From the NCBI GenBank assembly GCA_003209915.1, contig QCOF01000001.1:62001-126000 (forward strand): a DNA stretch of 64,000 nt, written 5' to 3'. The position numbers and the translations under genes were made by a program. Below are positions 35,480 to 44,211 of this stretch, piece by piece; within the stretch, counting starts at the first letter, position 1, and the number at the start of each line of letters is the position of its first letter. A model generated the notes under the pieces. It saw nothing but the letters and a program-made list of their open reading frames with translations. It was not told the DNA's origin and ran no database searches. This DNA is from Pelagibacteraceae bacterium AG-430-E20. Its GTDB lineage: Bacteria > Pseudomonadota > Alphaproteobacteria > Pelagibacterales > Pelagibacteraceae.

Positions 35480-36954
35480 ATAATTTTTTTATTTTTTTTG
35501 GATCTTATTAAAGGAAAAGCAAGTGCAATTAAAGATAAAACAAAGAATGTTAAGGCAATGGGTCTAGTTAAAAACATGAGCCAATTTCCATCAAATATTA
35601 CAATTGATTGTCTCAAAGTTCCTTCAACAAGTTCACCTAAAATTAATCCAATAATTACTGGAACAACTGAAAAACCATATCGTCTCATAAAAAAACCTAG
35701 CACACCAAAAAATAACATTATCCATACATCAATTATTGATTGGCTTAGTGAGTAAGTTCCACAAACTGAGACTGCAAATATCATTGGCCATAAAATTTTG
35801 TTTGGTACAAGAGTAATTCTTGCAAAAAGTTTTGCACCAAAGAAACCAAAAATAAAAAACAAAACATTAGCTATTAACATTGCTCCAAAAATTCCATAAA
35901 GAAATTCAGGTTGTTCTTTAAATAAATCTGGTCCAGGTCTTACTCCATGGATAATTAATCCTGTTAGTATAACTGCAGTAGTTGCACTACCAGGGATACC
36001 TAAAGCTAATGTTGGAACCATAGCTCCACCTGTAGCAGCATTGTTTGCTGCTTCTGCTCCTGCAATTCCCTCTACAGATCCTTTGCCAAATTCTTCAGGA
36101 TTTTTTGAAAATCTTTTTGCTTCTGAATAACCGATTAAAGAAGCTACAGTCCCTCCCTCTGCTGGTAATACTCCTATAAATGATCCTATTCCACTTGATC
36201 TAAGAATTGTTTTCCAGGTTTTTTTATAATCATCTTTAGTTGGAAGTTTTACAGCTTTTAGGGCTACTCTCTTAAATACTTGATGGAGTAATGTAGATTG
36301 AGTTAACATTTCACTAATAGCAAACAAACCGACAACAACCGGAATAAATCCTATACCTACTGAAAGTTCATTTATACCATAAGTAAATCTATCTATTGAT
36401 GTCATAAAATCTTTTCCAACTGTTGAAATTAAAATTCCAAAAGCTCCAGCTATTAAATTTTTAATTGGACTACCATCCCCGATTGAAGCCAACATTGTTA
36501 ATCCAAAAATTGCTAAAGCAAAATATTCAGGTTGACCAAATTCATATGCAAGATTTGCGAGTATTGGTGCAAAAAATACTAATACGATTACACTAAATAT
36601 CCCACCAACTGTGCTTGAAACCGTTGCCATACCTAAAGCTCTACCCGCCTCACCTTTTTGAGCCAAAGGATATCCATCCAAACATGTTGCTGCTGCTGCT
36701 GGAGTACCAGGTGTGTTAATAAGTACGGCTGTGATTGCTCCTCCATATGTTCCTGCGCAATATATGGATGTTAACAAAATAATTGCAGAAAGTGGATCTA
36801 AAGTCATAGTGAAAGGTAATATTAATGCTCCACCTGTTGTGGGTCCTAAACCAGGCAGAACTCCTAAAATTAATCCAAACAAAGTTCCAAATAACAAAAC
36901 TAATAATAGTTTTGAACTAAACAAAGGAGCCATCATTAAAATTAAATTATCCAT
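35476..36954 (-). CDS. tctA: Tripartite tricarboxylate transporter large membrane subunit TctA
   Basis: The 492-residue protein has about eleven helices and TctA features: LFGTLFGLILGVLPGLGPTT at the N-terminus, INTPGTPAAAATCLDGYPLA, and the second GxxPAEGGTVASLIGYSEAK-type repeat. It forms the transport channel of the three-part system with TctB and TctC, driven by an ion gradient. TTT systems import citrate, other carboxylates or aromatic acids. The adjacent SDR and the divergent pdxA/dehydratase pair favour a sugar acid or hydroxy acid. The gene follows tctB with a 1-base gap. Confidence 0.92.
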   Translation of the reverse strand: MDNLILMMAPLFSSKLLLVLLFGTLFGLILGVLPGLGPTTGGALILPFTMTLDPLSAIILLTSIYCAGTYGGAITAVLINTPGTPAAAATCLDGYPLAQKGEAGRALGMATVSSTVGGIFSVIVLVFFAPILANLAYEFGQPEYFALAIFGLTMLASIGDGSPIKNLIAGAFGILISTVGKDFMTSIDRFTYGINELSVGIGFIPVVVGLFAISEMLTQSTLLHQVFKRVALKAVKLPTKDDYKKTWKTILRSSGIGSFIGVLPAEGGTVASLIGYSEAKRFSKNPEEFGKGSVEGIAGAEAANNAATGGAMVPTLALGIPGSATTAVILTGLIIHGVRPGPDLFKEQPEFLYGIFGAMLIANVLFFIFGFFGAKLFARITLVPNKILWPMIFAVSVCGTYSLSQSIIDVWIMLFFGVLGFFMRRYGFSVVPVIIGLILGELVEGTLRQSIVIFDGNWLMFLTRPIALTFFVLSLIALAFPLIRSKKNKKII

Positions 36955-36955
36955 C

Positions 36956-37462
36956 TTAATAATAGTAAAGATTAGTGATTATTCCAGGAGGGAATCTTAG
37001 TCCTAAAATCATTTCAAAAAAAATAAAGACAGCTAATGGAAAAATTATACTTACTAGTAATAAATAAAAAATTCTTCTTTCACCCCAATAATAAGAAACA
37101 AAAATTGACAATACTGATATTGCTAGAAAAAAATCTAAAGTTTTTGAAACTATTATAAAAATAATGAAACTTAAAATTGTAAGAAAAAAAGGCTTTGGTA
37201 AATTTTTTTCTTTTTTCCAAGGTTTTTTAAAAGACAAATAATAAGTAATTGAAGTTAACGCTATAATTAAGACTAGTAATCCCTTCGGGAATGTTGCTGG
37301 TTGAATACCCCTGTTTAAAATTGGTGGAACAGTATCAAATGAAAAAGTTGATATTAGTAAAATTGTTGAAACTAAAATAATAGCAAAAAAAACTTTAAAT
37401 TCTGTCCTAAAAAAAAAGGGCAAACTTTTGTTTGCCCTTTTTTTATCACGTACATTATTCAT
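36956..37462 (-). CDS. tctB: Tripartite tricarboxylate transporter small membrane subunit TctB
   Basis: The 168-residue frame encodes four membrane helices (from about residue 22), as in TctB, with the family segment LNRGIQPATFPKGLLVLI. Codons 6-19 of this frame coincide with a strong terminator hairpin (37408-37444), giving the odd N-terminus MNNVRDKKRANKSLPFFFR. No Shine-Dalgarno is visible before the ATG. Either translation begins at 37462 and reads through the hairpin, or a non-ATG start just after it (near the RTEFKVFF codons) is used; I see no in-frame ATG, GTG or TTG there. The start is therefore uncertain. Confidence 0.82.
   Translation of the reverse strand: MNNVRDKKRANKSLPFFFRTEFKVFFAIILVSTILLISTFSFDTVPPILNRGIQPATFPKGLLVLIIALTSITYYLSFKKPWKKEKNLPKPFFLTILSFIIFIIVSKTLDFFLAISVLSIFVSYYWGERRIFYLLLVSIIFPLAVFIFFEMILGLRFPPGIITNLYYY
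37408..37444 (-). terminator. Intrinsic terminator between tctC and tctB, overlapping tctB codons
   Basis: GGGCAAAC and GTTTGCCC form a perfect 8-bp stem around four T (37417-37436), extended by A/T runs. Nine T follow on the minus strand. It lies about 50 bases after the tctC stop and inside the first codons of the tctB frame. Partial termination would make the binding protein more abundant than the membrane subunits. Confidence 0.85.
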
Positions 37463-37486
37463 ATTGAGAAATGTACTTAATTAAAA

Positions 37487-38461
37487 TTACTTAATGTAAC
37501 CTAAAGCTTTAAGTTGAGCAGTCATTTCTGCAAGCATAGTTTCCATTTGCTTACCCCACTCATCAGCTCCAACTACACTAGTTGAGTCAAGACCAATGTC
37601 AGTTAAAAAACTTTGGAAATATTTATGCTCCATAGCTTTTATCATTGCATCCTCTAATTGTTTTTTTCTATCTCCTGGGACACCTTTTTTTGTTACAAAT
37701 CCTCTAACTGTAGATAATACAACTGGAATCCCTAACTCAGTAGCAGTAGGAACATTACTTAATTTTTCCATTCTATTACTTGCTAAGACTACTGACACGC
37801 ATAAAGTACCATCTTCTATTTCAGTAACAGCTTCACCTAAATTTAAAACACCTACATCAATATCTCCTTTGATAAGGTTAGTTTTAATAGGTCCTACACC
37901 TTTATAAGCGACGATTGTTGGGTCTGTTAATTTTCCTTTTTTAGTAAAAGCAATAGCACTTACATCATCAATACCACCTACGTGTGTTGTTCCATATTTC
38001 AACGATTTTGATTTTTGAGCACTAATAAACTTTTTTGCATCTTTGATGTCATTTTTACAATTAACAACAAATAATTGAGGATCATCAGTTCCTCTCGCTA
38101 ACGGTTGCATATCACTTAATTTAACTTTGGTTTTTCCCAAAGCCATAGATACAGCATGTCCAGTAGTCCAAGTTAGAGTATGATTTCCATCTGCTGGTAA
38201 AGTCATCATATAATCCATAGACGCAGCTCCACCACCACCTTTTTTGTTAACTAATTGCATATCTTGTTTTAGATATCTTCTAGTTCTTAATAACATCATT
38301 CTAGTAGTTACGTCTGTACCACCACCAAAACCAGCATGTGTAACTGCTTGAATTGGGTGACCATCTGCTTTAGCAGATGTAATCATCAGTGGAAGTGCTA
38401 CAACAAAGAATTCAGTCACCAAAAACGCAGCAGCCAAAAACAACTTAAAGCTTTTTTTCAT
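37487..38461 (-). CDS. tctC: Tripartite tricarboxylate transporter substrate-binding protein TctC (Bug family)
   Basis: The 324-residue periplasmic protein has a signal peptide ending SAKA, followed by the Bug-family segment THAGFGGGTDVTTRMMLLRT that binds the carboxylate through backbone amides. NKKGGGGAASMDYMM and the late KGVPGDRKKQLEDAM are also typical. The family binds diverse carboxylates. The residues here do not define the ligand. It heads a minus-strand operon with tctB and tctA and is divergent from pdxA-like gene 38531. Confidence 0.9.
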   Translation of the reverse strand: MKKSFKLFLAAAFLVTEFFVVALPLMITSAKADGHPIQAVTHAGFGGGTDVTTRMMLLRTRRYLKQDMQLVNKKGGGGAASMDYMMTLPADGNHTLTWTTGHAVSMALGKTKVKLSDMQPLARGTDDPQLFVVNCKNDIKDAKKFISAQKSKSLKYGTTHVGGIDDVSAIAFTKKGKLTDPTIVAYKGVGPIKTNLIKGDIDVGVLNLGEAVTEIEDGTLCVSVVLASNRMEKLSNVPTATELGIPVVLSTVRGFVTKKGVPGDRKKQLEDAMIKAMEHKYFQSFLTDIGLDSTSVVGADEWGKQMETMLAEMTAQLKALGYIK

Positions 38462-38530
38462 TATTTCCCTCTTTAGTTAATTTATAATGCGATATATAAA
38501 CATAATCCAATATGTGAGGTAAAGAAAAAA

Positions 38531-39523
38531 ATGTCTGACAATAAAAAAAATATAGCTGTTTTATTAGGTGACCCATCAGGAATTGGCCCTGAACTTATTG
38601 TAAAGTTACTTGATAATAAAATTTGTAACGATTCTAACATAGTTGTTATTGGAGAGAAAAAAATTTTAGAAGATGGAGAAAAAATAGTAGGGAAAAAAAC
38701 AAATTTAAAATTTGTTGAAAATTTTAAAGATATTAATTTTAATGGAGAAGATAAATTTTTTCTTGATATCTCAAAAGGTGCAAATAGAAATTATAAATTA
38801 AGTGAAGTTTCAGCCGAATCTGGAAAAACTGTATTAGATGCATTGGAATTAGCTTTAGATCTTGCTAAAGAAAATAAAATTGATGCTATCAATTTTGGTC
38901 CAATGAATAAAACAAGTTTGATAATGGGTGGTTGTGAATACAATGATGAGCACGACTTTATGCAAGCAAAACTTGAAATGAAAGAATTTTGTTGTGAGTT
39001 TAATGTTGTTGATAATTTTTGGACAGCTCGAGTTACTTCGCATATTCCTCTAAAAGATGTTGCAAAAAATATTACCAAGGAAAATATTTTAAAACCAATT
39101 AAGCTTTTAGATAAAACTTTAAAAATGAGTGGAATTGAAAGACCTAGAGTTGCTGTTCAAGCACTTAACCCACACGCAGAATTTGGAAATGAGGAAAAAG
39201 ACGAAATAATCCCTGCTATCGAAGAGGCAAAAGAACTTGGTATTGATGCAGATGGACCTCTACCATGTGATACTTCTTTTATTACAGCATTTAAAAACAA
39301 AAATCATGATTGCATTGTTGGTATGTATCATGATGCATTACAGTGTGGTCTAAAAGCTTTTGGTTTCGATAGAGGAGTTACGGTTTCGGGAGGATTAAGT
39401 GTACCAGTTACAACACCAGCTCATGGTACAGCTTTTGACATTGCTGGAGATAATAAAGCAAACTTGGAGCCTACATTAAATTCTTTTAAATTAGCATTAA
39501 CAATGGCTAAAAATAAACAATGA
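38531..39523 (+). CDS. PdxA-family 4-hydroxythreonine-4-phosphate-type dehydrogenase
   Basis: The 330-residue protein has the PdxA N-terminus [18 protein letters not shown] and the conserved metal-site region [19 protein letters not shown] and [14 protein letters not shown]. In E. coli PdxA the corresponding loop reads YHDQG, so the Gln position differs here. The fold oxidises and decarboxylates phosphorylated hydroxy acids. A catabolic PdxA2 role is as likely as vitamin B6 synthesis: the gene overlaps a sugar-acid dehydratase gene by 4 bases (ATGA) and is divergent from a TTT transporter. The kinase (DUF1537) that accompanies most PdxA2 is absent. Confidence 0.75.
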   Translation: MSDNKKNIAVLLGDPSGIGPELIVKLLDNKICNDSNIVVIGEKKILEDGEKIVGKKTNLKFVENFKDINFNGEDKFFLDISKGANRNYKLSEVSAESGKTVLDALELALDLAKENKIDAINFGPMNKTSLIMGGCEYNDEHDFMQAKLEMKEFCCEFNVVDNFWTARVTSHIPLKDVAKNITKENILKPIKLLDKTLKMSGIERPRVAVQALNPHAEFGNEEKDEIIPAIEEAKELGIDADGPLPCDTSFITAFKNKNHDCIVGMYHDALQCGLKAFGFDRGVTVSGGLSVPVTTPAHGTAFDIAGDNKANLEPTLNSFKLALTMAKNKQ

Positions 39524-40695
39524 GTAAAATAAAAGAGATAAGAACAAAGGTTTATCAATGGAATGGAAAAACTGTTCCTCCTCAAAATAATTTTTGTACT
39601 AATGCTTCAGATCTTTTATTCGAAAAATCTGATGCAATGGGATCATTCAGATTTCATGAGTGGCTAATATGTGAAATAGAAACTGATGATGGAGTTATTG
39701 GAATTGGTAATGCAGCTTTAGCTCCTCAAATTGCAAAAAAAACTATTGATACTTATTTAAAACCATTGGTAATTGGTGAGGATCCTTTTGATTATGCCTA
39801 TATTTGGGAGAAAATGTACAGAAGAACTCATGCATGGGGCAGAAGGGGAATTGGCATGGTTGCAATTTCAGCAATAGACATAGCTATCTGGGATATAATG
39901 GGAAAAATCACAAACAAACCAGTATTTAAACTTCTTGGGGGTAGAACTAAAGAAAAAATTCCTGTTTATGCATCAAAGCTTTATAGCCAACCCATTAAAG
40001 CTCTTCAAAAAGAAGCGGAGAGTTACGTAAAGCAGGGTTTTAAAATGTTTAAAATGAGATTTGGTTGGGGTCCAAAAGATGGTCCTGATGGTATGAAAAA
40101 AAATATTGCGCTTGCTGAAGCTGTCAGAGAAGTAATTGGTGAAGATACAGATCTGATGATGGAATGCTATATGGGTTGGAACTTAGATTACGCGAAAAGA
40201 ATGATACCTAAATTAATGAAATTTAATCCAAGATGGCTTGAAGAACCAGTGATTGCAGATGATATTCATGGTTATGAAGAATTAAATAAAATGAATATGA
40301 TACCAATTTCAGGAGGTGAACATGAGTTCAATATATTTGGTTTCAAACAATTACTTGACCTCAAAGCCGTGAGTTATATTCAATATGATAACAATAGAGT
40401 GGGAGGTTTTACTGCGGCTCAGAAAATTAATGCTATTGCAGAAGCTCATCAAGTTCCAGTAATTCCTCATGCAGGACAAATGCATAACTACCACTTAACA
40501 ATGTCAAATTTTAATTGTCCAATATCAGAATTTTTTCCTGTTCATGACGTTGAGATTGGAAATGAACTTTTTTACTATATCTTTGAAGGAGATCCAGCTC
40601 CTAAGGATGGTTTTATAGATCTAGATGATAATAAACCAGGACTAGGTCTAACAATAACTGACAAATATAAATCTGACTTTAAAATAATAGAATAA
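39520..40695 (+). CDS. Enolase-superfamily sugar-acid dehydratase, L-rhamnonate dehydratase-like
   Basis: The 391-residue protein is in the mandelate racemase subgroup. Metal ligands are visible at Glu215 (LMMECYMGW), Glu241 (RWLEEPV) and Glu267 (SGGEHE), evenly spaced by 26. His317 ([12 protein letters not shown]) is the general base. GPKDGPDG and the PHAGQ loop resemble RhmD. It should remove water from an aldonic or aldaric acid to give a 2-keto-3-deoxy acid. The preceding pdxA-like gene overlaps it by 4 bases. The product could be cleaved by the HpcH/HpaI aldolase encoded at 50544. The exact sugar acid is unknown. Confidence 0.78.
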   Translation: MSKIKEIRTKVYQWNGKTVPPQNNFCTNASDLLFEKSDAMGSFRFHEWLICEIETDDGVIGIGNAALAPQIAKKTIDTYLKPLVIGEDPFDYAYIWEKMYRRTHAWGRRGIGMVAISAIDIAIWDIMGKITNKPVFKLLGGRTKEKIPVYASKLYSQPIKALQKEAESYVKQGFKMFKMRFGWGPKDGPDGMKKNIALAEAVREVIGEDTDLMMECYMGWNLDYAKRMIPKLMKFNPRWLEEPVIADDIHGYEELNKMNMIPISGGEHEFNIFGFKQLLDLKAVSYIQYDNNRVGGFTAAQKINAIAEAHQVPVIPHAGQMHNYHLTMSNFNCPISEFFPVHDVEIGNELFYYIFEGDPAPKDGFIDLDDNKPGLGLTITDKYKSDFKIIE

Positions 40696-41607
40696 TTAAT
40701 AGTTATTTACTTCTTTAAATGTTGGCATTGAACTTGCTGCCCCTGCTCTAGTTGTAGATATACCTGCAACTTTATTTGCAAAAATTAACGCATCTTTAAA
40801 TTTTAAATCATTTGCTAAACCTACTGCAAAGGCTCCATTAAATGCATCACCAGCACCAGTAGTATCTACAACCTGATCTTTTAATTTTAAAGCATCAATA
40901 AAATATTCCTCATTTTCATTAGCAAAATAGACACCTCTTTCTCCCAAAGTAATAATAATATTTTTTACCCCTTTTTTTAAAAATTCTCTTCCTGCAATCT
41001 TAATGTCTTCCTCAGTGGTAATTTTATTTTTTAAATAAAATTCAGCCTCAGTTTCATTTGGTGTAAAAAAATCTAATAGGGCGAAATTTTCCTCATTGAT
41101 TTTTCTTGCTGGTGCAGGATTTAAAATTGTTAAACAATTATTTTCCTTAGCTTTTTTTAAAGAATAAATTGTAACTTCATCTGGGGTTTCCATTTGAGTA
41201 AGAAAAATTTTAGATTTTTCCATAATTTCTAGATTATTATCAATATCTTTATTATTTAAATGAGCAGCTGCACCTGGTACAACGTTAATTGCATTACTAC
41301 CGTCATTATCAATCATTATGCCAGCAACACCAGTAGATAGGTTTTTATCTTTTGTTATGGAGTTGGTAATTACACCTGCATCTTTATAAATTTTAAAGGC
41401 CATATCTGCGTGGCTATCTTCGCCCATTTTAGTTATAAAATTTACTTTTCCGTTAAGTCTTGCTGCAGCAATTGCTTGATTAGAGCCTTTGCCACCCGGG
41501 CCAACTAAATAATCTCTTCCTAGAACTGTCTCTCCTTTAATTGGTATTTTTTTTGAATAAAAACAAAGGTCAGCTACAAAAACTCCAAATATACAAATAG
41601 ACTGCAT
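40696..41607 (-). CDS. rbsK: Ribokinase-like PfkB family kinase
   Basis: The 303-residue PfkB kinase has the N-terminal GPGGKGSNQAIAAARL motif and the C-terminal catalytic motif DTTGAGDAFNGAFAVGLAN with the base Asp. The overall pattern (GAAAHLNNKDID, NPAPARKINEE, TPNETEAEFYL) is that of ribokinase. It lies 11 bases behind the FucU gene, in the order mutarotase-kinase that also occurs in fucose and ribose operons. It would phosphorylate the pentose or deoxyhexose brought in by the adjacent transporter. It converges on the dehydratase gene with no gap. Confidence 0.85.
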   Translation of the reverse strand: MQSICIFGVFVADLCFYSKKIPIKGETVLGRDYLVGPGGKGSNQAIAAARLNGKVNFITKMGEDSHADMAFKIYKDAGVITNSITKDKNLSTGVAGIMIDNDGSNAINVVPGAAAHLNNKDIDNNLEIMEKSKIFLTQMETPDEVTIYSLKKAKENNCLTILNPAPARKINEENFALLDFFTPNETEAEFYLKNKITTEEDIKIAGREFLKKGVKNIIITLGERGVYFANENEEYFIDALKLKDQVVDTTGAGDAFNGAFAVGLANDLKFKDALIFANKVAGISTTRAGAASSMPTFKEVNNY

Positions 41608-41618
41608 GATTTAATTTT

Positions 41619-42080
41619 TTACGACCAAACCTTACCGTTTGGTAAAATTACCCCTTTAGTTAATATAAAACATCCAAAAGGTCTTGCATCAGTAGTTGTA
41701 ACTATACAGTAAGCTTTTTTGGCTTCTTTATAAAAGTCTTGTCTTGAAATAGAACCAACATTCCAATTTTCACCTGAAACTTTTTTAACTACTTCAATAA
41801 ATTCTTTATGAGTTTCTGTTAATTCATCTGGTTTATCATCTACTTCCATTCTTAAAGCTGGTGATCCACCTTGTGAAACAACAAAACTATCAAGAGGAAA
41901 AACTGATAGAATTGCTGAACTAGCTTCTTTAATACTAACTCCATCTAATCTTATTACTTTATCATTAGATGTATTTGCTGGAAAATTTGCATCTGCTAAG
42001 ATTAATTTTTCTCCATGTCCCATCGATCTTAAATGAAATAGTAATTCAGGACTTAAGATTGGATTAATATTAATTAACAT
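41619..42080 (-). CDS. fucU: RbsD/FucU family sugar mutarotase (FucU-like)
   Basis: The protein (153 aa from the ATG at 42080; a TTG three bases upstream also opens the frame) has ISPELLFHL-type and MGHGEKLILADANFP segments. The conserved His (MGHG) and the following Asp lie at the active site, as in FucU. IRLDGVSIKEASSAI and the final GVILPNG complete the match. It speeds anomer conversion of fucose, ribose or related sugars. It follows the binding-protein gene after a terminator and is followed by the ribokinase gene, so the two form a metabolic unit. Confidence 0.82.
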   Translation of the reverse strand: MLININPILSPELLFHLRSMGHGEKLILADANFPANTSNDKVIRLDGVSIKEASSAILSVFPLDSFVVSQGGSPALRMEVDDKPDELTETHKEFIEVVKKVSGENWNVGSISRQDFYKEAKKAYCIVTTTDARPFGCFILTKGVILPNGKVWS

Positions 42081-42098
42081 CAAAATATTATATTACAT

Positions 42099-42132
42099 AA
42101 AAAAAAAGGGTGGAATAAAAATCCCACCCTTT
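42099..42132 (-). terminator. Intrinsic terminator after the ribose/fructose-type binding protein gene
   Basis: AAAGGGTGG and CCACCCTTT form a 9-bp stem with a 10-base loop (42105-42132), followed on the minus strand by nine T. It lies about 22 bases after the binding-protein stop and about 20 bases before the fucU start, so fucU and rbsK depend on read-through or another promoter. Confidence 0.85.
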
Positions 42133-42154
42133 AATTTTAATTTTTTTCTAAAGA

Positions 42155-43087
42155 TTATTTAAAATCGTTAGCGTTTGCTTTAGTTACTAATTGAGTACCA
42201 GTATCAATATTAATATCAATACTTCCACCATTAGCCAACTCAAGAGCATATTTAACACCATAAGCACCCATGTTGTAAGAGAACTGAGCAATTGTTGCCG
42301 TCATTTCTCCTTTAAGGATACTTGTAGCTGCATCTGGAGTAGCATCAAATCCGACAACTACTACATCATTCATATCTGCATCTTTAAGAGCTTGCATGGC
42401 ACCTAATCCCATGTTGTCGTTAGAAGCAAATATTGCTTTGATGTTAGGATTTTTCAAAATTATAGACTCTGTTACAGATCTACCTTTTGCTGTATCCCAC
42501 TCTGCAGTTTGTGTTGCTACAATGTTTAAACCACAATTTTTAAATCCTTTGATTGCACCATCTCTTCTAAGTAACGCAGTAGACTGAGACTCGATACCCG
42601 TTAAAATTGCAACGTCAGAACCTTTTGGAGTTTTATCACATATAAATTTTGCAGCTAATTCTGCACCATTCATATTGTTTGTTCCAATAAATGTTACACC
42701 TTCGTTTATTCCTTTGGTGTCAACAAATACTACCGGAACTCCACTTTTAATAGCATCATCAACAATTGGTGCAAATGCATTTGGATCTCCTGGTGCTAGC
42801 GCTAAAGCATCGACACCTTTTGCAAGTTGGTCCTCAACTTGATTTATTTGTGCCTGAACATCACCTTCTTGAGGAGGCGCAATTAAAATTAATTTAACTC
42901 CTAATTTTTTAGCTTCTTCCTCAGCACCTTTTGTTACAGACGCCCAGAAAGGATTTCCAGATCCAGGACCCTTAATGCTAAACAAGATTTTTTTACCATG
43001 TCCATCAGCAAAAGAAACTGAACCTAAACTAATTGATAAAAATATTGCTGTAAAAAAGACAACAATTTTTTTTGTTAAGATTTTCAT
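42155..43087 (-). CDS. Sugar ABC transporter substrate-binding protein (RbsB/FrcB type)
   Basis: The 310-residue periplasmic protein has a signal peptide ending SFADG and a Peripla_BP_4 fold (KGPGSGNPFWASVTKGAEEE, VDALALAPGDPNAFAPIVDD, IFASNDNMGLGAMQALKDAD). The Asn-Pro-Phe-Trp segment and the SNDN motif are sugar-contact regions in RbsB and FrcB. It belongs with the permease and ATPase genes upstream but has a 110-base leader with its own palindrome and its own terminator, so it can be expressed more strongly than they. The ligand is probably a pentose, fructose or inositol-like polyol; neighbours do not decide. Confidence 0.88.
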   Translation of the reverse strand: MKILTKKIVVFFTAIFLSISLGSVSFADGHGKKILFSIKGPGSGNPFWASVTKGAEEEAKKLGVKLILIAPPQEGDVQAQINQVEDQLAKGVDALALAPGDPNAFAPIVDDAIKSGVPVVFVDTKGINEGVTFIGTNNMNGAELAAKFICDKTPKGSDVAILTGIESQSTALLRRDGAIKGFKNCGLNIVATQTAEWDTAKGRSVTESIILKNPNIKAIFASNDNMGLGAMQALKDADMNDVVVVGFDATPDAATSILKGEMTATIAQFSYNMGAYGVKYALELANGGSIDINIDTGTQLVTKANANDFK

Positions 43088-43159
43088 TTATTTATTCCCC
43101 TATTGTTATTTGAATAATCTGAATTAAATAAAAATTTGAGAAAAAATTCAACTGTTTAT

Positions 43160-43187
43160 AAAGTTAAAACAACTTTTACGTGTAAAA
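43160..43187. promoter_or_regulatory. Operator-like palindromes upstream of the binding-protein gene
   Basis: TTTTACGTGTAAAA (43174-43187) is a perfect palindrome apart from its two central bases, and it overlaps a second inverted repeat AAAGTT-aaaac-AACTTT (43160-43176). They sit between the permease stop and the binding-protein start (about 75-100 bases upstream of the ATG). They may bind a sugar-responsive repressor or be a leader hairpin. Confidence 0.4.
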
Positions 43188-43197
43188 CTAATTATAA

Positions 43198-44211
43198 TTA
43201 TTTTCTAGTTCCTAGGTCTCTTCTGAGAACATCAATGTAAACAGCTATTACAATAATTGAACCAATTAAAACCTGCTGCCAAAATGAACTTACATCCATT
43301 AAATTAAGTCCATTTCTTAAAATACCCATAATCATGACGCCAGCAAAAACTCCTAACACTGTTCCTCTTCCACCAAAAAAACTTGCTCCTCCTATAATAC
43401 ATGCTGCAATAGCATCTAATTCGGATTGTAAACCTGCATTAGGATAACCAGAGTCAGTCCTTCCTGCTAAAATTAATGCACCAATGCCTGATAAAAACCC
43501 ACAAAGAGAATATACTATGATTAAAATTTTATTTACATTTATACCTGATGCTCTAGCAGCACTTGGGTTTCCACCTATTGCGTAAATCCACTTCCCTGTT
43601 CTACTATGATTAAGAAAGAACCAAAAAATAATATATACTACTGCAATCAAAACTAAACTAACAGGCAGATACTGTGACTTTTCTAATCCTAACCAAGTAA
43701 GATCAATTCTACCATGTCCAAGATATCTAACTTCATCTGTGAAACCACTAATTGGAGTTCCACCTGATATTAAATTCCCTGTTCCTCTAAATATATAAAG
43801 TGTCCCTAAGGTCATTATAAATGGATGGGGCATCCTCAAAAAGGTAATTCCTGCTCCGTTAAACAAACCACATATAAATCCTGCTATTAGAGGAGTTATG
43901 ACAACTATAAACCAAGGCGCTCCTGCTTTAGCTACAATTGCTAAAACCATCAATGACAACATCATTATTGAACCAACAGAAAGATCTATCCCAGCAGTTA
44001 CGATAACCATGAAGACCCCTAAAGCCAACATTGACTGCCAAGAGATTTGCTTAAAAACGTTGGTTACATTTCTCCATGATAAGAAGACATCTGGCTGCAG
44101 AATGTGCATTACTAATATCATAAGTACAAGCAATAAAAGGATGCCGTACTTTTCAATGTAGGGCATTAATTTTAAATACAGACTGTCTTTTTTATTATCT
44201 TTTTCTTCCAT
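43198..44211 (-). CDS. Sugar ABC transporter permease (RbsC/FrcC type)
   Basis: The 337-residue protein has about ten helices, the family motif GGTPISG and the ATPase-contact region IYAIGGNPSAARASGINVNKI typical of AraH/RbsC permeases. The GIDLSVGSIMMLS and GGRGTVLGVFAGVMIMGILR-type segments are conserved. It pairs with the single-domain ATPase encoded just upstream (1 base apart) and the downstream binding protein. Confidence 0.9.
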   Translation of the reverse strand: MEEKDNKKDSLYLKLMPYIEKYGILLLLVLMILVMHILQPDVFLSWRNVTNVFKQISWQSMLALGVFMVIVTAGIDLSVGSIMMLSLMVLAIVAKAGAPWFIVVITPLIAGFICGLFNGAGITFLRMPHPFIMTLGTLYIFRGTGNLISGGTPISGFTDEVRYLGHGRIDLTWLGLEKSQYLPVSLVLIAVVYIIFWFFLNHSRTGKWIYAIGGNPSAARASGINVNKILIIVYSLCGFLSGIGALILAGRTDSGYPNAGLQSELDAIAACIIGGASFFGGRGTVLGVFAGVMIMGILRNGLNLMDVSSFWQQVLIGSIIVIAVYIDVLRRDLGTRK

